Below are positions 33,451-44,640 of a DNA stretch of 64,000 nt, piece after piece. Source of the stretch: Hexactinellida sp. DTS-2022 (Eukaryota; Porifera; Hexactinellida); NCBI GenBank assembly GCA_028753945.1, contig JAPNXP010000003.1, forward strand, positions 3,472,001-3,536,000, in the 5' to 3' direction. A model generated the notes under the pieces. The model worked only from the letters and a program-made list of their open reading frames with translations. It was not told the origin of the DNA and did no database searches. Both the position numbers and the translations under genes were made by a program. Position 1 is the stretch's first letter; the number at the start of each line of letters is the position of its first letter.

Positions 33451-34522
33451 AGACGGGTAGTGTGCTTCTTCTGGTTGATTCTTAGTTGGTACGCTCAGAT
33501 ATTTGGGTAGGGAATATATTTTACCAGATCTTTGGGGCAATATTTATAAGTGTAATAATCACTTGTGGCACAGGCCGTACCCAATTTTGTCGCATAAAAC
33601 CTCCAATAGCATAGGCGTAGCACGCGATTCGGCAGGTCCGGCCATGGCCGGACCACTTTTCATTTGATCTACTATATTATATAGGAGGGTCCGGTTTTGG
33701 CCGGACCACTTTAACTGTTTGACCGGAGAGTTTTTAGAGCCGTGCGACGCCCGTGAATAGTATTATATTCTAGGTACAGTGACATAGCCACATAGGTGCA
33801 AAGTTTGGGGTTCTGGGAGGGGGTATGTATGTGAAAGGAGCTTCACAGACCTTTAGGTTAATCTGTGGCGGCATGAGGTTCTTATTTGATGTGGGGGCGA
33901 TAAACCAAAAAACACATTATATATTTTGCCTTTTCCTTTCTATGAATTGATTGTAGTAAATAGTATTTTAATATTCAAACTACATTTAATTGGCAGGATT
34001 CATAGATACTTTAAATGTCGAATAGTAAAGATTTCAAAGTAAATCGGCTTTAATAAATAACAAATTAAAACTACTAAATCCACTGCTGTCGTCATTAAGG
34101 TCTCCAATTAGATTACTGCTCTCCTTTTGAGTAAGGCTAGTCAATAAGAAGAGCTCGCTGGAGTGTATGCTGATGACAAGAGATGATGTTAGATCTGAGG
34201 AAAATATAAATTATAGTTCTGCGAGAGTGCGAGTTTAACCAAACCCTACTGATTACTTGCATTGGATTAAACTAATAACTAATAAGACCTATCCTCTCTA
34301 TAAACAACAAATAATTATTACAAAATCCAAATTTACTATTATATAATATACATAGAACCTCATGATTAGTACGAACACGGTTAATACGAAATTCCGGTTA
34401 ATACGAACACTATTTCGCCGACTATACTATAGTATAGTGGCCAGTTTTAATCTCACTGCCTTGGTTAGTTATTACTGTCCCGACTATACTATAGTTTAGT
34501 GGCCCAGTTCTAATCTCAGTGG
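33451..34522. other. Non-coding stretch with GC-rich repeat pieces
   Basis: 33600-33770 holds a pair of GGCCGGACCACTTTxA segments and ends resembling hAT termini (CATAGGCGTAGCACG and CGACGCCCGTG); the flanks share only AATAG, so no 8-bp duplication supports it. At 34355-34410 are pogo-like AACCTCATGATTAGTACGAA pieces. No gene. Confidence 0.4.
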
Positions 34523-34530
34523 CTAGGTAT

Positions 34531-34728
34531 CAGGGTTGTTTGATTTAAATCAAAAATCTGATTAAAATCAAAAAAGTCTGATTTAAATCAAAAAAATCGG
34601 ATTTTTTTGATTTAAATCAGACTTTTTTGATTTAAATCAGATTTTTTATGTCTATTGTTTTTGCGAAAAGAAATAAATAAATTGATAATTTGATTTTTTT
34701 AAAAAAATCATGATTTTTATCAACCCTG
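34531..34728. mobile_element. hAT MITE made of TGATTTAAATCA palindromes
   Basis: Ends CAGGGTTGTTTGATTT and ATTTTTATCAACCCTG. Flanks CTAGGTAT (34523-34530) and CAAGGTAT (34729-34736) agree at 7 of 8. Interior consists of TTTGATTTAAATCAGA repeats. Confidence 0.8.
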
Positions 34729-34743
34729 CAAGGTATATTATTA

Positions 34744-35941
34744 TTACGAGCCCTTCGGTCTCGGTCGCTTCGCGACGGATCACTCTCTCACAAAAGTCGC
34801 TTCGCGACTTTTGTGAGAGAGAGTGTTAGGCACTACAATACAATTAACGGCCGCTTCGCGGCCTTTCCCTCCCCAAAAGCAATAATATTAATAATGAGTT
34901 CACCTGTGGCTAGTAAATTACATACTATGACTTAATAACCCGCGCCTAAAATTCATTTGGGTTGTGATTAGTTACTGTAATTTGTTTGGGAAATTATGTT
35001 ACTATGTAAGTTATTCTCATTGCTCATTAGTTATTAATTATTAGTTAATTAATAGCTCAATAATTCTTAAGGGTAGCTCGTTCAGCTATATTTAAACGTT
35101 AGCTTGTTAGCTCAAATAAATTGAGACCTGTGTTGGTAAATTATACGCAATTAATTTATTTCAGTAAATTGTATTGCAAAGTAATTTACCAACTCTGGAT
35201 TTAATCTCTGCATAATAATGGTTTAAAGATGAGAATAAGACCGCTTCGCGGTCTTATTCTCACCATTAAACCATTATTATGCGAGGCAAATCCAGGGTTG
35301 CAAAATATTTGATTTAATTGATAGCAGTAATAAACATTTATACATCTCACCATAAACAATTCATTTTGCAGGAGCTGGGTTAGTGAATTATTAAATTTAA
35401 TTGATTAAGATAATAAATCTCATCTTTAGGCAGAACCAAATTCCTAGATTACTTAACTTAATTTAATTTCTAGTGGAAATCCTAGATTAGAAATTACGTA
35501 ATTCCATTGATAGTCTTATTATAGGAAGCCAATATAGAGGTGTAATAAATAAACAATGCATCAGAGAAGTTAACTATTCTAAGCGCATTCTTGTTAACCA
35601 AACAAATCAAATCACCCACATAGTGCTAAAAATAATAGGACACATTTTAACTAATAACTTTCGCTATGTAAGTTCGTAAAAATTGATAATTTTCACAAAG
35701 GTGCTCCATTATGTGTTGCCTATTTTCATATAAAATTTATACTAACCGAGTCAAATTTGCAAAAGTTATTAAGGAAAAGGTTACCGTGTGATGTCATACT
35801 CACAATATTTCGCATAGAAAACCAATAGACCCATGTCGCTATGACAAACTGCTCCTATATACCAAATTTCAGCTCTCTAGGTTGTATGGTCTTTTCAATT
35901 AATTATGGAAAAACATCCAAACAAACACACAAACAACAATT
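34744..35941 (-). mobile_element. Helitron-like element, copy F (reverse, hairpin-rich)
   Basis: Left edge TTACGAGCCCTTCGGTCTCG is the family 3' end, preceded by A on this strand (T on the element strand). Inward come four hairpins with a TTC/GAA triloop (34764-34776, 34783-34821, 34849-34863, 35231-35261). The right side (about 35912-35935, AACAAACACACAAACAACAA) is the complement of the family leader; the 5' tip is replaced by the Ginger-like element. Confidence 0.6.
35231..35261. other. Perfect 14-bp stem hairpin with GAA/TTC triloop
   Basis: GAGAATAAGACCGC, TTC, GCGGTCTTATTCTC: a perfect inverted repeat. Flanking TAATAATGGTTTAA and TTAAACCATTATTA extend it imperfectly into a larger cruciform. 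Confidence 0.9.
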
Positions 35942-38700
35942 CCGTTTTTGAGAAATTTGGAGAAATTGTCAAGTTCCTTGAAAGTGGTTACATTCCTGAA
36001 AAATTGAAACATTCCGCTCAAGGACAATGGAATTTCAAGAGAAGGGCAGGAAATTATACTCTCTCCGAATCTAGACACCTGTATAAAGTAAGTTGATTCT
36101 CCTCAATATAATATCCACATTATAATGCACCTATCAATTATAGCCCCCATTCTCCCCAGTCTTGGGCAACTATGATTATCATAGTGTAAAATTGGAATAG
36201 AAAAAGAATTAATTTTTGCAATAATTTAGTAGAAACACTTCAAAATTGTTTATTTTTACAATCCATTAATCTTTTATTAGAAGATCGTTCAGAATGGAAA
36301 AGAGTTGAGGCTTCGGGTTCCTATTCGAGAAGATATTAGTCAGGTTTATGAACAATATTAGTATATTACCATTCACTTGGTCATCCTGGGATAAATTCCA
36401 CTCTACAAGCAATCAAGCAGAGATACACTTGGCCCGAGATGTATGTGGATATTACCTATTATGTAAGTAATTTTGAATGAATTACGATTTTGCATCTTGT
36501 TTATCTCGAAAACATCTTTAACTTCGCAGCAATTGTTGAAAATCCTCATGATATGTTATTATAGGTGAAAACTTGTGAAATAGTGTCAACAAACAGCTGT
36601 GCTACCACCTAATTCTCAAAAGAAGCTGCAACCTATTCCACCTCCAAATGTTCCATGTAAACATATAGGGATGGATTTAATATGCGATCTCCCTGAAATA
36701 TCAGATGGCTACAAACACATTCTTGTTACTGTGTGTTACCTTTCTAAGTACGTCGTCGCTCGAGCACTCAAAAATAAAACAACTATTGAGGTTCTAGGTC
36801 AATTGGAAGATATCTACCTCGAGTTAGGATTACCCGATATCACTCAACACGACCAAGGGAAGGAATTTACATCTAAGGTACTTATGCTAAATTAATTAGA
36901 AATATATACAATAATATCTTTGTATTACATTTAGTAAAGTTCTAGTACCTAACTAACATATTTGTATACGTAATTATCATATTCCTAGATATTTCAGGAG
37001 TTCCATCACAAATTGAATGTTCAAAATCGCAGTACTCGAGCATACCACCCAATGGCGAATGGATTGGTTGAGGCTCATAACAAAATACTGAAAACTTAAG
37101 ATTTTTAGCTTTTTAAATAATTAGTTTCGAGATTTATCTTTAATTATAATACAGTGGAATCCGCTTAATTAATCGGGAGACGGATTAATAACGGGTATTC
37201 TGCTTAATCGGGACAAAGATTTAGAACAGATTCTTATCTTTGAATTATCTTCGTTAATTGGGACTCCACATCTTAACTGGGAGAAAAAGTATGCTCCCGA
37301 GGTGTCCCAATTAAGCAGCTTCCACTACAATACTAATTATTTCCCTAGTAAGTTGAACAAGATGCACATTCAGTGTGGAAAGGATTGGACTCAACTCCTA
37401 AAATCCGCTGAATTTTGCATGAACTCAACGTTCAAAAAGTATCATGGCACTACACCATTCAGAATTATGTGGGGTAGAGATTCTCGGTATGAAGAACGTG
37501 TCCCATCCGTCAACAATGTATCAGTGTCTGCAGAGGAGGATGTTGATATACAATCAAATTACAAATATTTTACATTGTAACTACATTTTGATACGTATCG
37601 ATCTGATAATATTCAATTTAGATAGTTATACTAGCTATTATTTAAAAGTTACTAATTAATTACAAGTGGTTAAAACTACTTCTAAAATTATAAGCAGCAT
37701 GAGGTAACATACAAGCACGATATTTTAGGCAATCCAATAACTCAACACGATACTTTGGGGCATCTTTCCAGAAGGCTGACCGAATAGTGGTCCGGAGTTA
37801 GTCTCAGAAAGCCCTAGTATCGTTGTTATTGATGAAAAGTGGCAGAGATAAATGTACTCTTTTGGGCTGACTTTTCACTCAGCCATCAAGCAGCCGGTAA
37901 TCCTGAAAGGAAAGCCTCTGAGTCAATACGAGCCACGGGAGACAGAGAGTATTGTTGGAGATGGAAACTGTCTCTTTCGGTGCTTATCGAAGATAATCAC
38001 TGGAAGTCAAGAGAGCCATTTACAACTTCGAGCTTATAATATCTAGATTTATAGCAAGTGAGGGTACAACTCAGCTCCAGTGCTATTTTCGCCAGAAAAA
38101 GATGTATCCATCCAACTACATACTAGATGAAAACCTGGTTAGTATAGAAGGAATCTGGGAAGGAGATGTAGAAATCATGGCTGCTGCTTGTATCCTCCAG
38201 GCAGATATATTTCCTGCGAACAACGACCTGAAGGCTCATTAATTCGTGAGGTACAGTGTAGCATGCTCAGAGCTAATGATGAATCCATCTACATTACCAA
38301 CTATTTGAACCATTATGAACCTGTAATTTCAATGCTTAATTCCTCAACTCTTACCTATGGAACGACATCTACTAACTTCATCAAGATCGAATGACGACTA
38401 TCCACAATATCCGAATCCTCAGAATAATATTCGTTTGAACATCATTGATTTTAGAAAGCGCTCAAAGGCAAGGTACATCGAACCTTGTGGGAACCTCTGC
38501 CCGAGGTTATTCCGGCAACGTAATCCCTATCATGGTGAGTCCAGATAATGGAAACGCGACCTGCAACGGCATATCCCCAGTGGCGAAAACGCGACAGAAC
38601 ACTACACCAACACTCAACAATCTAAAGTGTATTGCGGAAAAGGCAACGCAACTGACGAGTCCAAGCCGGGACGAAACACAAAGAATATCAGATGAGTTGT
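35935..38700 (+). mobile_element. Ginger-like DNA element with integrase and OTU protease domain, broken
   Basis: Parts in order: an N-terminal helical segment with GYIPEKLK (35940-36090), followed by GTAAGT; a zinc-binding HSLGHPG...CEI type segment (36290-36570); an integrase core with GMDLICDLPE and QHDQGKEFTSK (36660-36880); AYHPMANGLVEAHNK (37040-37095); a C-terminal integrase region with HGTTPFRIMWGRD (37340-37570). Beyond it, VGDGNCLFRCLSKIITG (37950-38010) and WEGDVEIMAAA (38160-38200) are the signature of an OTU cysteine protease (deubiquitinase fold). Ginger1 elements are recalled to carry OTU domains and introns. GT...AG-like gaps fit introns. Several breaks; regarded as inactive. 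Confidence 0.7.
37152..37327. mobile_element. pogo-like MITE inside the Ginger-like element
   Basis: Ends CAGTGGAATCCGCTTAATT (preceded by TA) and AATTAAGCAGCTTCCACTA are inverted; about 176 bp; interior non-coding. It lies between two integrase blocks. Confidence 0.6.
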
Positions 38701-38739
38701 AATTAATTAATTATTTTAGCTGTGAGTGTCTGTTTAAAT

Positions 38740-39078
38740 TAGGGCTGAAACGAATATTCCAAATGTAACGAACGAACCTTTTCTAAACGAACGAATATTC
38801 AAATATTCGTTTAATCTTAGCGATAAAGTATTAGACACAATTTTGTTGATACAAAGGTTAGTTTAGGTAGGAATGTATATTGACGATCTCTCCAATCTAA
38901 ACACAAGTCCTGTTGTTATCGAAAAGTAGTTAACGAATATTTGGTTCAATCTAAAGCCCACCATACACGACGCAACTTTGTTGCATCGTGTATGGTGGGC
39001 TAAATATTCGTTTCAAAGAGAATATTCGTTTGGAAAAGAACGAATATTCGAATATTCGGTATATTCGTTCCAGCCCTA
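38740..39078. mobile_element. MITE with TAGGGCTG ends and exact 8-bp duplication
   Basis: Ends TAGGGCTGAAACGAATATTC and TATATTCGTTCCAGCCCTA; exact duplication GTTTAAAT (38732-38739 and 39079-39086). Interior repeats AACGAATATTCG. A 46-bp near-perfect palindrome (AGCCCACCATACACGA...) at about 38956-39001 may be a further nested insert. Confidence 0.9.
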
Positions 39079-39087
39079 GTTTAAATA

Positions 39088-39156
39088 CAGTCGACTCTGC
39101 TTAATTGGGTAACTTTGATCCGAGGATAGTTTGACCCAATTCAGCAGAATCGACTG
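39088..39156. mobile_element. 69-bp pogo-like MITE
   Basis: Ends CAGTCGACTCTGCTTAATTG and CAATTCAGCAGAATCGACTG are near-perfect inverted repeats. TA precedes it; the right flank is AT. Confidence 0.65.
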
Positions 39157-39517
39157 ATGTATGTGTTTTGTCTGAGCTGTGTCTGGTTTATATAGTTTAG
39201 TATTATAATTACAATAGTCACGCTATATGAGTACCTGCTATCTGGGATTCACCACCAGCTTAGGATTAGGAGAGTATATCAGCTAGGATATAGCGGTACT
39301 AGTATAGTGTAGCTATTGTATTGTATGTGTCCTGTGACACCTGTCTAACTGTGTCTGTGTTTTACATGCTAACTAATAATTCTTCCCTCTAGCCATTAAT
39401 TTGTATATACTTTTTGTAAATTGTATCAACAATATAGCGTATTTTGTAGTACATTTCCACTGATATTGCATTGCAAACCCTGTTATATATGTATATATTG
39501 TATTGTTTTATTTATTA
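39157..39517. other. Non-coding AT-rich stretch
   Basis: Nothing recognisable in either strand. Confidence 0.3.
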
Positions 39518-39525
39518 CTTGGAAT

Positions 39526-40102
39526 CAAGGTTGAAACCGCTCGAACCGAATATCAGTATTCATGAATAGTTTCCCTACCGAATACGAATACTGATATTTG
39601 GTTGAGTAACCGAATACGAATACTGATAATATTCGGTTGCGTCAACCGAATACTAATACTGATAAATTCGGTTACGTCAACCGAATACCAGGGAATTATC
39701 CAGGTGCGGGAGACGTTCCTTTTGGAGTAAGATTTACGAAAAATATTAATTAGGAGCGCGAAAAATAGGAATATTTTCCTATACCGTAACATTGATTTGT
39801 GATTTAGGCGTATTTAAAAATGTCTGTATAATACACTGCCGAATACGAACGTTGATAATACTCGGTTACGTCAAACGAATACAAATACTGATAATATTCT
39901 GTTACGTCAACCGAATACGAATACTGAGACCGAATACCGAATAGTGATATATATCAAGTTGGCAACCGAATACCGAATAGTGATATATATCAGGTTGGTA
40001 ACCGAATACCAAATACTGATATCAGGTTGGCAACCAAATATCAACTATTCGGCAAATAATATTCGGTTCAACCAAATATATCAGTATTCGGTTTCAACCT
40101 TG
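39526..40102. mobile_element. hAT MITE, 577 bp, ACCGAATAC/GATAATATTCGGTT repeats
   Basis: Ends CAAGGTTGAAACCG and CGGTTTCAACCTTG; exact 8-bp duplication CTTGGAAT (39518-39525 and 40103-40110). Interior built from CCGAATACGAATACTGATAA units. A second MITE is nested inside. Confidence 0.93.
39689..39838. mobile_element. hAT MITE nested in the 39.5-40.1 kb MITE
   Basis: Ends CAGGGAATTATCCAGG and GTCTGTATAATACACTG; exact 8-bp duplication CCGAATAC (39681-39688 and 39839-39846), which is part of the host MITE's own repeat unit. Confidence 0.93.
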
Positions 40103-40110
40103 CTTGGAAT

Positions 40111-40627
40111 ATATATTGTTGATATTTTTCAATGAATTATTGACTATATCTTCCTCAATTACACATTAGAAGGGTTTAAGTGATAACTATATAATGCATA
40201 ATGGGAAAATTTCGCGTTTACATTGTATAGTGATACCTCTAAGTGGCTGAAGTTGGGCCGGCGAACATTCTGATATCCACCCATTCCCCAGTTAGTGGTA
40301 ATTCCCCACTTATAGAGGTGTATTTCAATGAAAATTGAAAAATATTGTCTCGAACATCCCCACTTATAGAGTTCCACTGTAATACCCAATTTAATAGTAA
40401 GTAACATACAAACAATATCCAACCACAACTGAATCTCGAGATTTTGCTCTAAATCTCACTATTCTATGGTGAATCTCAGAATTCTACGCTACTATTGCGT
40501 CCATGGTTTTTTAGTACAGGAATCTCAGGATTCTACGATCTCAGAATTCTACGCAACTGAACTAAGCTCTAAGAAGATTTTACTTTTGCTTACGTCATCA
40601 AATTGTGCCACATGACACTTCATATAT
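40111..40627. other. Non-coding stretch with a pogo-like end
   Basis: CCCCACTTATAGAGTTCCACTG followed by TA at about 40360-40383 looks like a pogo-type right end. No partner end or gene found. Confidence 0.4.
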
Positions 40628-40915
40628 GGTATACAAAATCATAGAATCTAAAGCTTCTGGTATCTAGTCCCAGTTTGTTACCCAGTGAATTTGTCTTGAT
40701 AAATAAACATCGTTACATGGTTAGAGCTAGTCACCACGACTTCTCATTCGTGAGATAATTAATTGCTCCGTCATCAAAAGTGGCGCATCCATATGACCAT
40801 ATATGGTTTAAATTTTTTTTTGCAGAATTGCGAATTATCGAGCCATTCTAATAGGTCTAAATCCAAATTTGCTAAGGATTATGAATGAATTTACGTATTT
40901 ATAGAAGATGGCCCA
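40628..40915 (-). repeat. Inverted copy of the 44945-45565 repeat (without its MITE)
   Basis: Complement of blocks such as ATGATTTTGTATACCAT, GTTTGTTACCCA, CATGGTTAGAGCTAGTC, CCATTCTAATAGGTCTAA and TTTTTTGCCCCTGCAGG matches 44945-45565 in order, but lacks the 299-bp hAT MITE. Non-coding. Confidence 0.8.
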
Positions 40916-41120
40916 TTTTTTGCCCCTGCAGGTGTTGGATTTACGACGTTTTGATCTATCCTGACAAGAATATACCATAGAATCTTCCAGAGTAAATTCT
41001 GAATGACTTTTTATGGACTTCCAGTCAAGTCAATAAAATATTGGAGTGTTCTGAATAACTTTGTAGAGACATACAAAAGAACACTTTGTGTCTCCATAAT
41101 CAATGTTAGAAGTATATAAA

Positions 41121-41153
41121 CCACACACCAACCGCGAAGCGGTTGGTGTGTGG
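41121..41153. other. Perfect 15-bp stem hairpin with GAA triloop
   Basis: CCACACACCAACCGC, GAA, GCGGTTGGTGTGTGG. It lies about 20 bp before a Helitron-type CTAG end. Confidence 0.92.
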
Positions 41154-41159
41154 TTGTGT

Positions 41160-41190
41160 TCAGCCGCGAAGCGACCTAGCAAGCGAAGCG
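41160..41190 (+). repeat. Helitron-type 3' end
   Basis: GCGAAGCGACCTAGCAAGCG then AAGCGCGCTAG followed by T; same as 16948-16967 apart from two bases. Hairpin plus CTAG|T fits a Helitron 3' terminus. Confidence 0.55.
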
Positions 41191-41204
41191 CGCTAGTATT
41201 TATT

Positions 41205-42340
41205 GAAATTTGAATATCTCTGAAATGAAGTGAGCTAAAAGGAAATATCCACCACTCCAAGGATCGTTACCTCCCGAAACACCTTTCTGAAATTGTTTAA
41301 CACCTTTATTTTCCTTCCGTTTCCTTTCCGAAGAACAGAGTTTAAGCCCAAATTTTCAGGATATCTGTCTCATGGGTTACATATGTGCACCTGGGTCAGG
41401 ATTTTTATTACATTATTTCGGACACATTTTTCCGCCTGTTTAATGTTCCAACAGCCACAATAAATAATGCCCGAATGTTCAATTTATATGCATTCGATCG
41501 ATAATTTATTTCTACACCTTTTCACAGAGCACGAATTTTCAAATTGGGCTTCGTTTGTGCCACAGTTCAGTTGCAAATTTCCTTTGTTTACTAACACTTC
41601 AATTAATTGAAAGTGTTAATAACTTAATTCTAATTCTATTGTTTCAACTAGTGATAATTATTGATTCAACTTGTGAGATCGAATAGGAAGGCTTCTATTT
41701 CAACTTGTTACCTTTGTTGCATTACACAAAACCTCGCACAAACAGGTTTCCCTTTATTTGGCATTCATTGATAATTATATACACTACACCTTTGCAACTT
41801 GAGTAATAAACACCTCCTAGATTTAGTAGAGTTAGGCTAAAACACTATATGGACACGTATAGAACTCGCTAAAAGATGAAAATAGACTAAAAGAAATCCA
41901 AAATCGAACGAAAATTGATAAAGTTACGGCCAAAATCAATTATAAGCTAAATCCTATGGAGAAAATTGACAACATCACTTAAGCCTTTTATAGTTTAAAC
42001 AATGCTATTATAGTAGTTACTCTTGTGCATACAAGCTATTCCTAATGACGCCACAACTTAGTTGGTTTGCTAGTGTTGAATTTGAGGTTTCTTATGAATT
42101 CCAATTCCACTGTTCATTACGCAATCACAAATTTGTCCATTACTATTTTGCTAAACTTTAGATCATTTACTAAATATCAAAAGTCACAAGATCAGTAAAC
42201 AAGTACGTATAATTGTAAGTCTGCGGCACCCCTAGATGAAGCGGACGGCACCCTGGTTGGGAATCACTGTAGTAGAGGTACACAAGGTGATTATAATTTA
42301 TAATAAGGAAAATCCTATGTAGACATATTTTAAGTGACCG
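41205..42340. repeat. Unclassified dispersed repeat, related to 51.86-52.2 kb
   Basis: 41205-41290 (TTGAATATCTCTGAAATGAA...CGAAACACCTTTCTGAAAT) matches 51868-51965. No coding signal in the rest. At 42205-42270 a hAT right end (GGTTGGGAATCACTG) occurs without a partner. Confidence 0.5.
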
Positions 42341-42347
42341 CCATAAG

Positions 42348-42501
42348 CAGAGGCGTAGCCAGGGTGCGGCACTTTGGGCACAGGCCGTACCCAAAAGATT
42401 TGTGCCCACAAAAATGCCACTAGTATAATACTATAGTGCGGAAATGCCGCAACCATAATCTACCAGTGCCGCACCTTCATGCAGGTATAGCTACGCCTCT
42501 G
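42348..42501. mobile_element. hAT MITE, 154 bp
   Basis: Ends CAGAGGCGTAGCCAGG and TAGCTACGCCTCTG; exact 8-bp duplication GCCATAAG (42340-42347 and 42502-42509). Confidence 0.93.
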
Positions 42502-42509
42502 GCCATAAG

Positions 42510-43520
42510 GACTTGAGCAAGTGACTATGTAGTATTTATATAGAGCGGACGTTATAGCAAGTTATAATGTACAGCATATGGCTAACACGTAACACACTAA
42601 CACTATTGTTGTAGAGCATGGAACCCAACATTGAGCCGGAACCCCCTTAGTAGGCATCTATTTATATCCTGTAGATGCCCAATTTTAGGTATAGAAAGTA
42701 ATAGAAAGTAAATTAATAGGAAAGACTAGTCCAGTAATGTGTTGCATGAATTTTATTCAAATTTGAGCAGATAATTTCTGAATAACGCAAGTTTCCTGGT
42801 GTAATACACCGACTCCAAATATAGAAAATAAACAATCAATTAAGAAGTGTAAAACTCCTTAAACCACGGACTTTGGGCTTTGGAGAACAGTTATGGTATT
42901 GATTGGTAATTATTGGATATTAAATAGACACAATACAATTTTGGATTTTTTCTATATTTTTTCTCTGTAGACGGTGCCCTGGCCAGAGCAATATAGTTGA
43001 TGGCCTGAAACTTGGCATGTAGGTGCGGATGCACAGTGGGCAAACCAGGGGAAATAGAGTTATTTGTCAACACCCTTGGATTACGAACTTTTATATTTTT
43101 TCAGATTCACCATTGTTTCAAACCTAGAAATACTAATTTTCGAAGTCATATACTAGCGGGGTAACGAATAATATGAATTGGAATGACTGATCTAAATATA
43201 TTTTCTATCAATAATTCTGTTGTGATATTACGATCGTAATCAAACTTGTACGATTTCTACCCATATGATGATTCATACTATCAATATGTAATTTATATCA
43301 AGACTCAAGACTGTAACTTCTTGATGTCATTGCTATAAATACAATTTCATTGTGGAATTGAAGCTAAATTTACAATATCTTATGGAAGTATTTATGGATT
43401 TCGGACGGAAATTTATATGCCATTTTGGTTCAAAAACATTAGGTGCTCGGTCGTGGTCACATATTCTAATGCTTTTAAATGTTACATAGACATATTAGCA
43501 AAATATTAGCGACATCTAGG
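42510..43520. other. Non-coding stretch; part repeated at 52.1 kb
   Basis: 42955-43040 (CTGTAGACGGTGCCCTGGCC...GGCATGTAGGTGCGGA) matches 52118-52190. No gene. Confidence 0.5.
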
Positions 43521-43905
43521 ATCTGTTTCAGTATCCTCAATAGCTCTAGCCATTTAGTCTCAGCTTGCATACAGAGTTAGAAAGAACGTGGGACATCCCA
43601 GCTGTCTTATCATAGACTTCAGTACTCTCTGTTTCTACTGCCAGAATGCAGGAGAAGACCGGACTTGATTCAAGAACTTAAAAGCCTCATCGTCCTCAAC
43701 CATTCTCTCCAGATTGTCGCCATTGGGAACATCAGACACAGTAATAGCCTGTCCGTCTGTAGACTTAGTCTTTCTCAGACAAATATTGATAGCATTGTTC
43801 AGGCTAGCTGTTTCCACCAGTTTGTACTTAAGAAACAGCAGAGGGATGTTAGTGCTACATCTCCTATCATATCTAGGGAATAAATTACATAGTCTCATTA
43901 GCAGA
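43520..43905 (-). pseudogene. Helitron-like N domain remnant
   Basis: Reading leftwards: FPRYDRRCSTNIPLLFLKYK, DDEAFKFLNQVRSSPAFWQ, then after an in-frame stop SMIRQLGCPTFFLTLYAS. These match the segment 'YFLNxIRGTPxYW...LGxPTFFLTLSAA' of Helitron-encoded Rep/helicase proteins. Stops in frame and no Rep or helicase blocks make it a dead fragment. Confidence 0.75.
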
Positions 43906-44069
43906 TTTGAAATTTATATTGAAACTTAGTTAATTGTAATTAAAATAACAAATATCTTATTGGACCATGGATACAACAGTCATTCAACTTTAAGAATATC
44001 CATGGTTGAGTTACAAAATTATGTATATAGTAGAGATTGAGATTATAAGTATTATTAGATAGTATAACT

Positions 44070-44300
44070 GGGGGAGTTGCATTTGTCAGAATTTTGAGGT
44101 TGTCATTTGTCAGAATTATCCTAACTGTCACTGTCAGAATGGTTTTAAGACTGCTGTCATTTGTCAGAATGGTTTTTAAGACTGCAGTCATTTGTCAGAA
44201 TGGTTTTTAAAGACTGCTGTCACTTGTCAGAATGGTTTTAAGACTGCTGTCACTTATCAGAATGATTTTTAAGACTGCTGTCACTTGTCAGAATCCTAAC
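44070..44300. repeat. 31-bp tandem array, left terminus of MULE-3
   Basis: Starts GGGGGAGTTGCATTTGTCAG and continues as about six units of TGTCACTTGTCAGAATGGTT(T)TTAAGACTGC. Homologous to the complement of the array at 6588-7319. Confidence 0.75.
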
Positions 44301-44640
44301 AAAACTGTTGATTATTTTTCTCGCTATGTGGAAACCTTTGGAATTGAGTTAATGAATACATCTGCTGTTGGTAAAGGTGTGTATGAAATACAATTATGCA
44401 GTATATATAGATCCAATATCCAATTCGATGGCACTTTCTTTACTGTTCCTCGCCAATTTGTACAACTCTGGACAATCTTTGTAGCTGTAGAAAGGCACAC
44501 TTTACCAGCTATTCATTGCTTAATGACAGCAAAGAACCAAAACCTATATCAAGCAGTTTAGAAAATATCAGAGAAAATATCCCTCATTTCCAGCCCCAAG
44601 CATCTATGTCAGATTTCGAAACTGCCGCCCGAAATGCGTT
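44301..44640 (+). pseudogene. MULE-3 transposase remnant
   Basis: NIQFDGTFFTVPRQFVQLWT, HTLPAIHCLMTAKNQNLYQA, a stop, then ASMSDFETAARNAF. The first two catalytic Asp motifs survive; the FLYWCH finger and everything after the second Asp are deleted. Same family as MULE-1, judging from the terminal arrays. Confidence 0.78.

Noticed and set aside
33611-33760. hAT MITE with CATAGGCGTAGCACG ends
   Set aside because: Ends look right, but the flanks share only five bases, so it is not called as a complete element.
35905-35940. Start MEKHPNKHTNNN as the true N-terminus of the Ginger-like protein
   Set aside because: Those bases are the leader of the Helitron-like copy F, so the frame overlap is chance.
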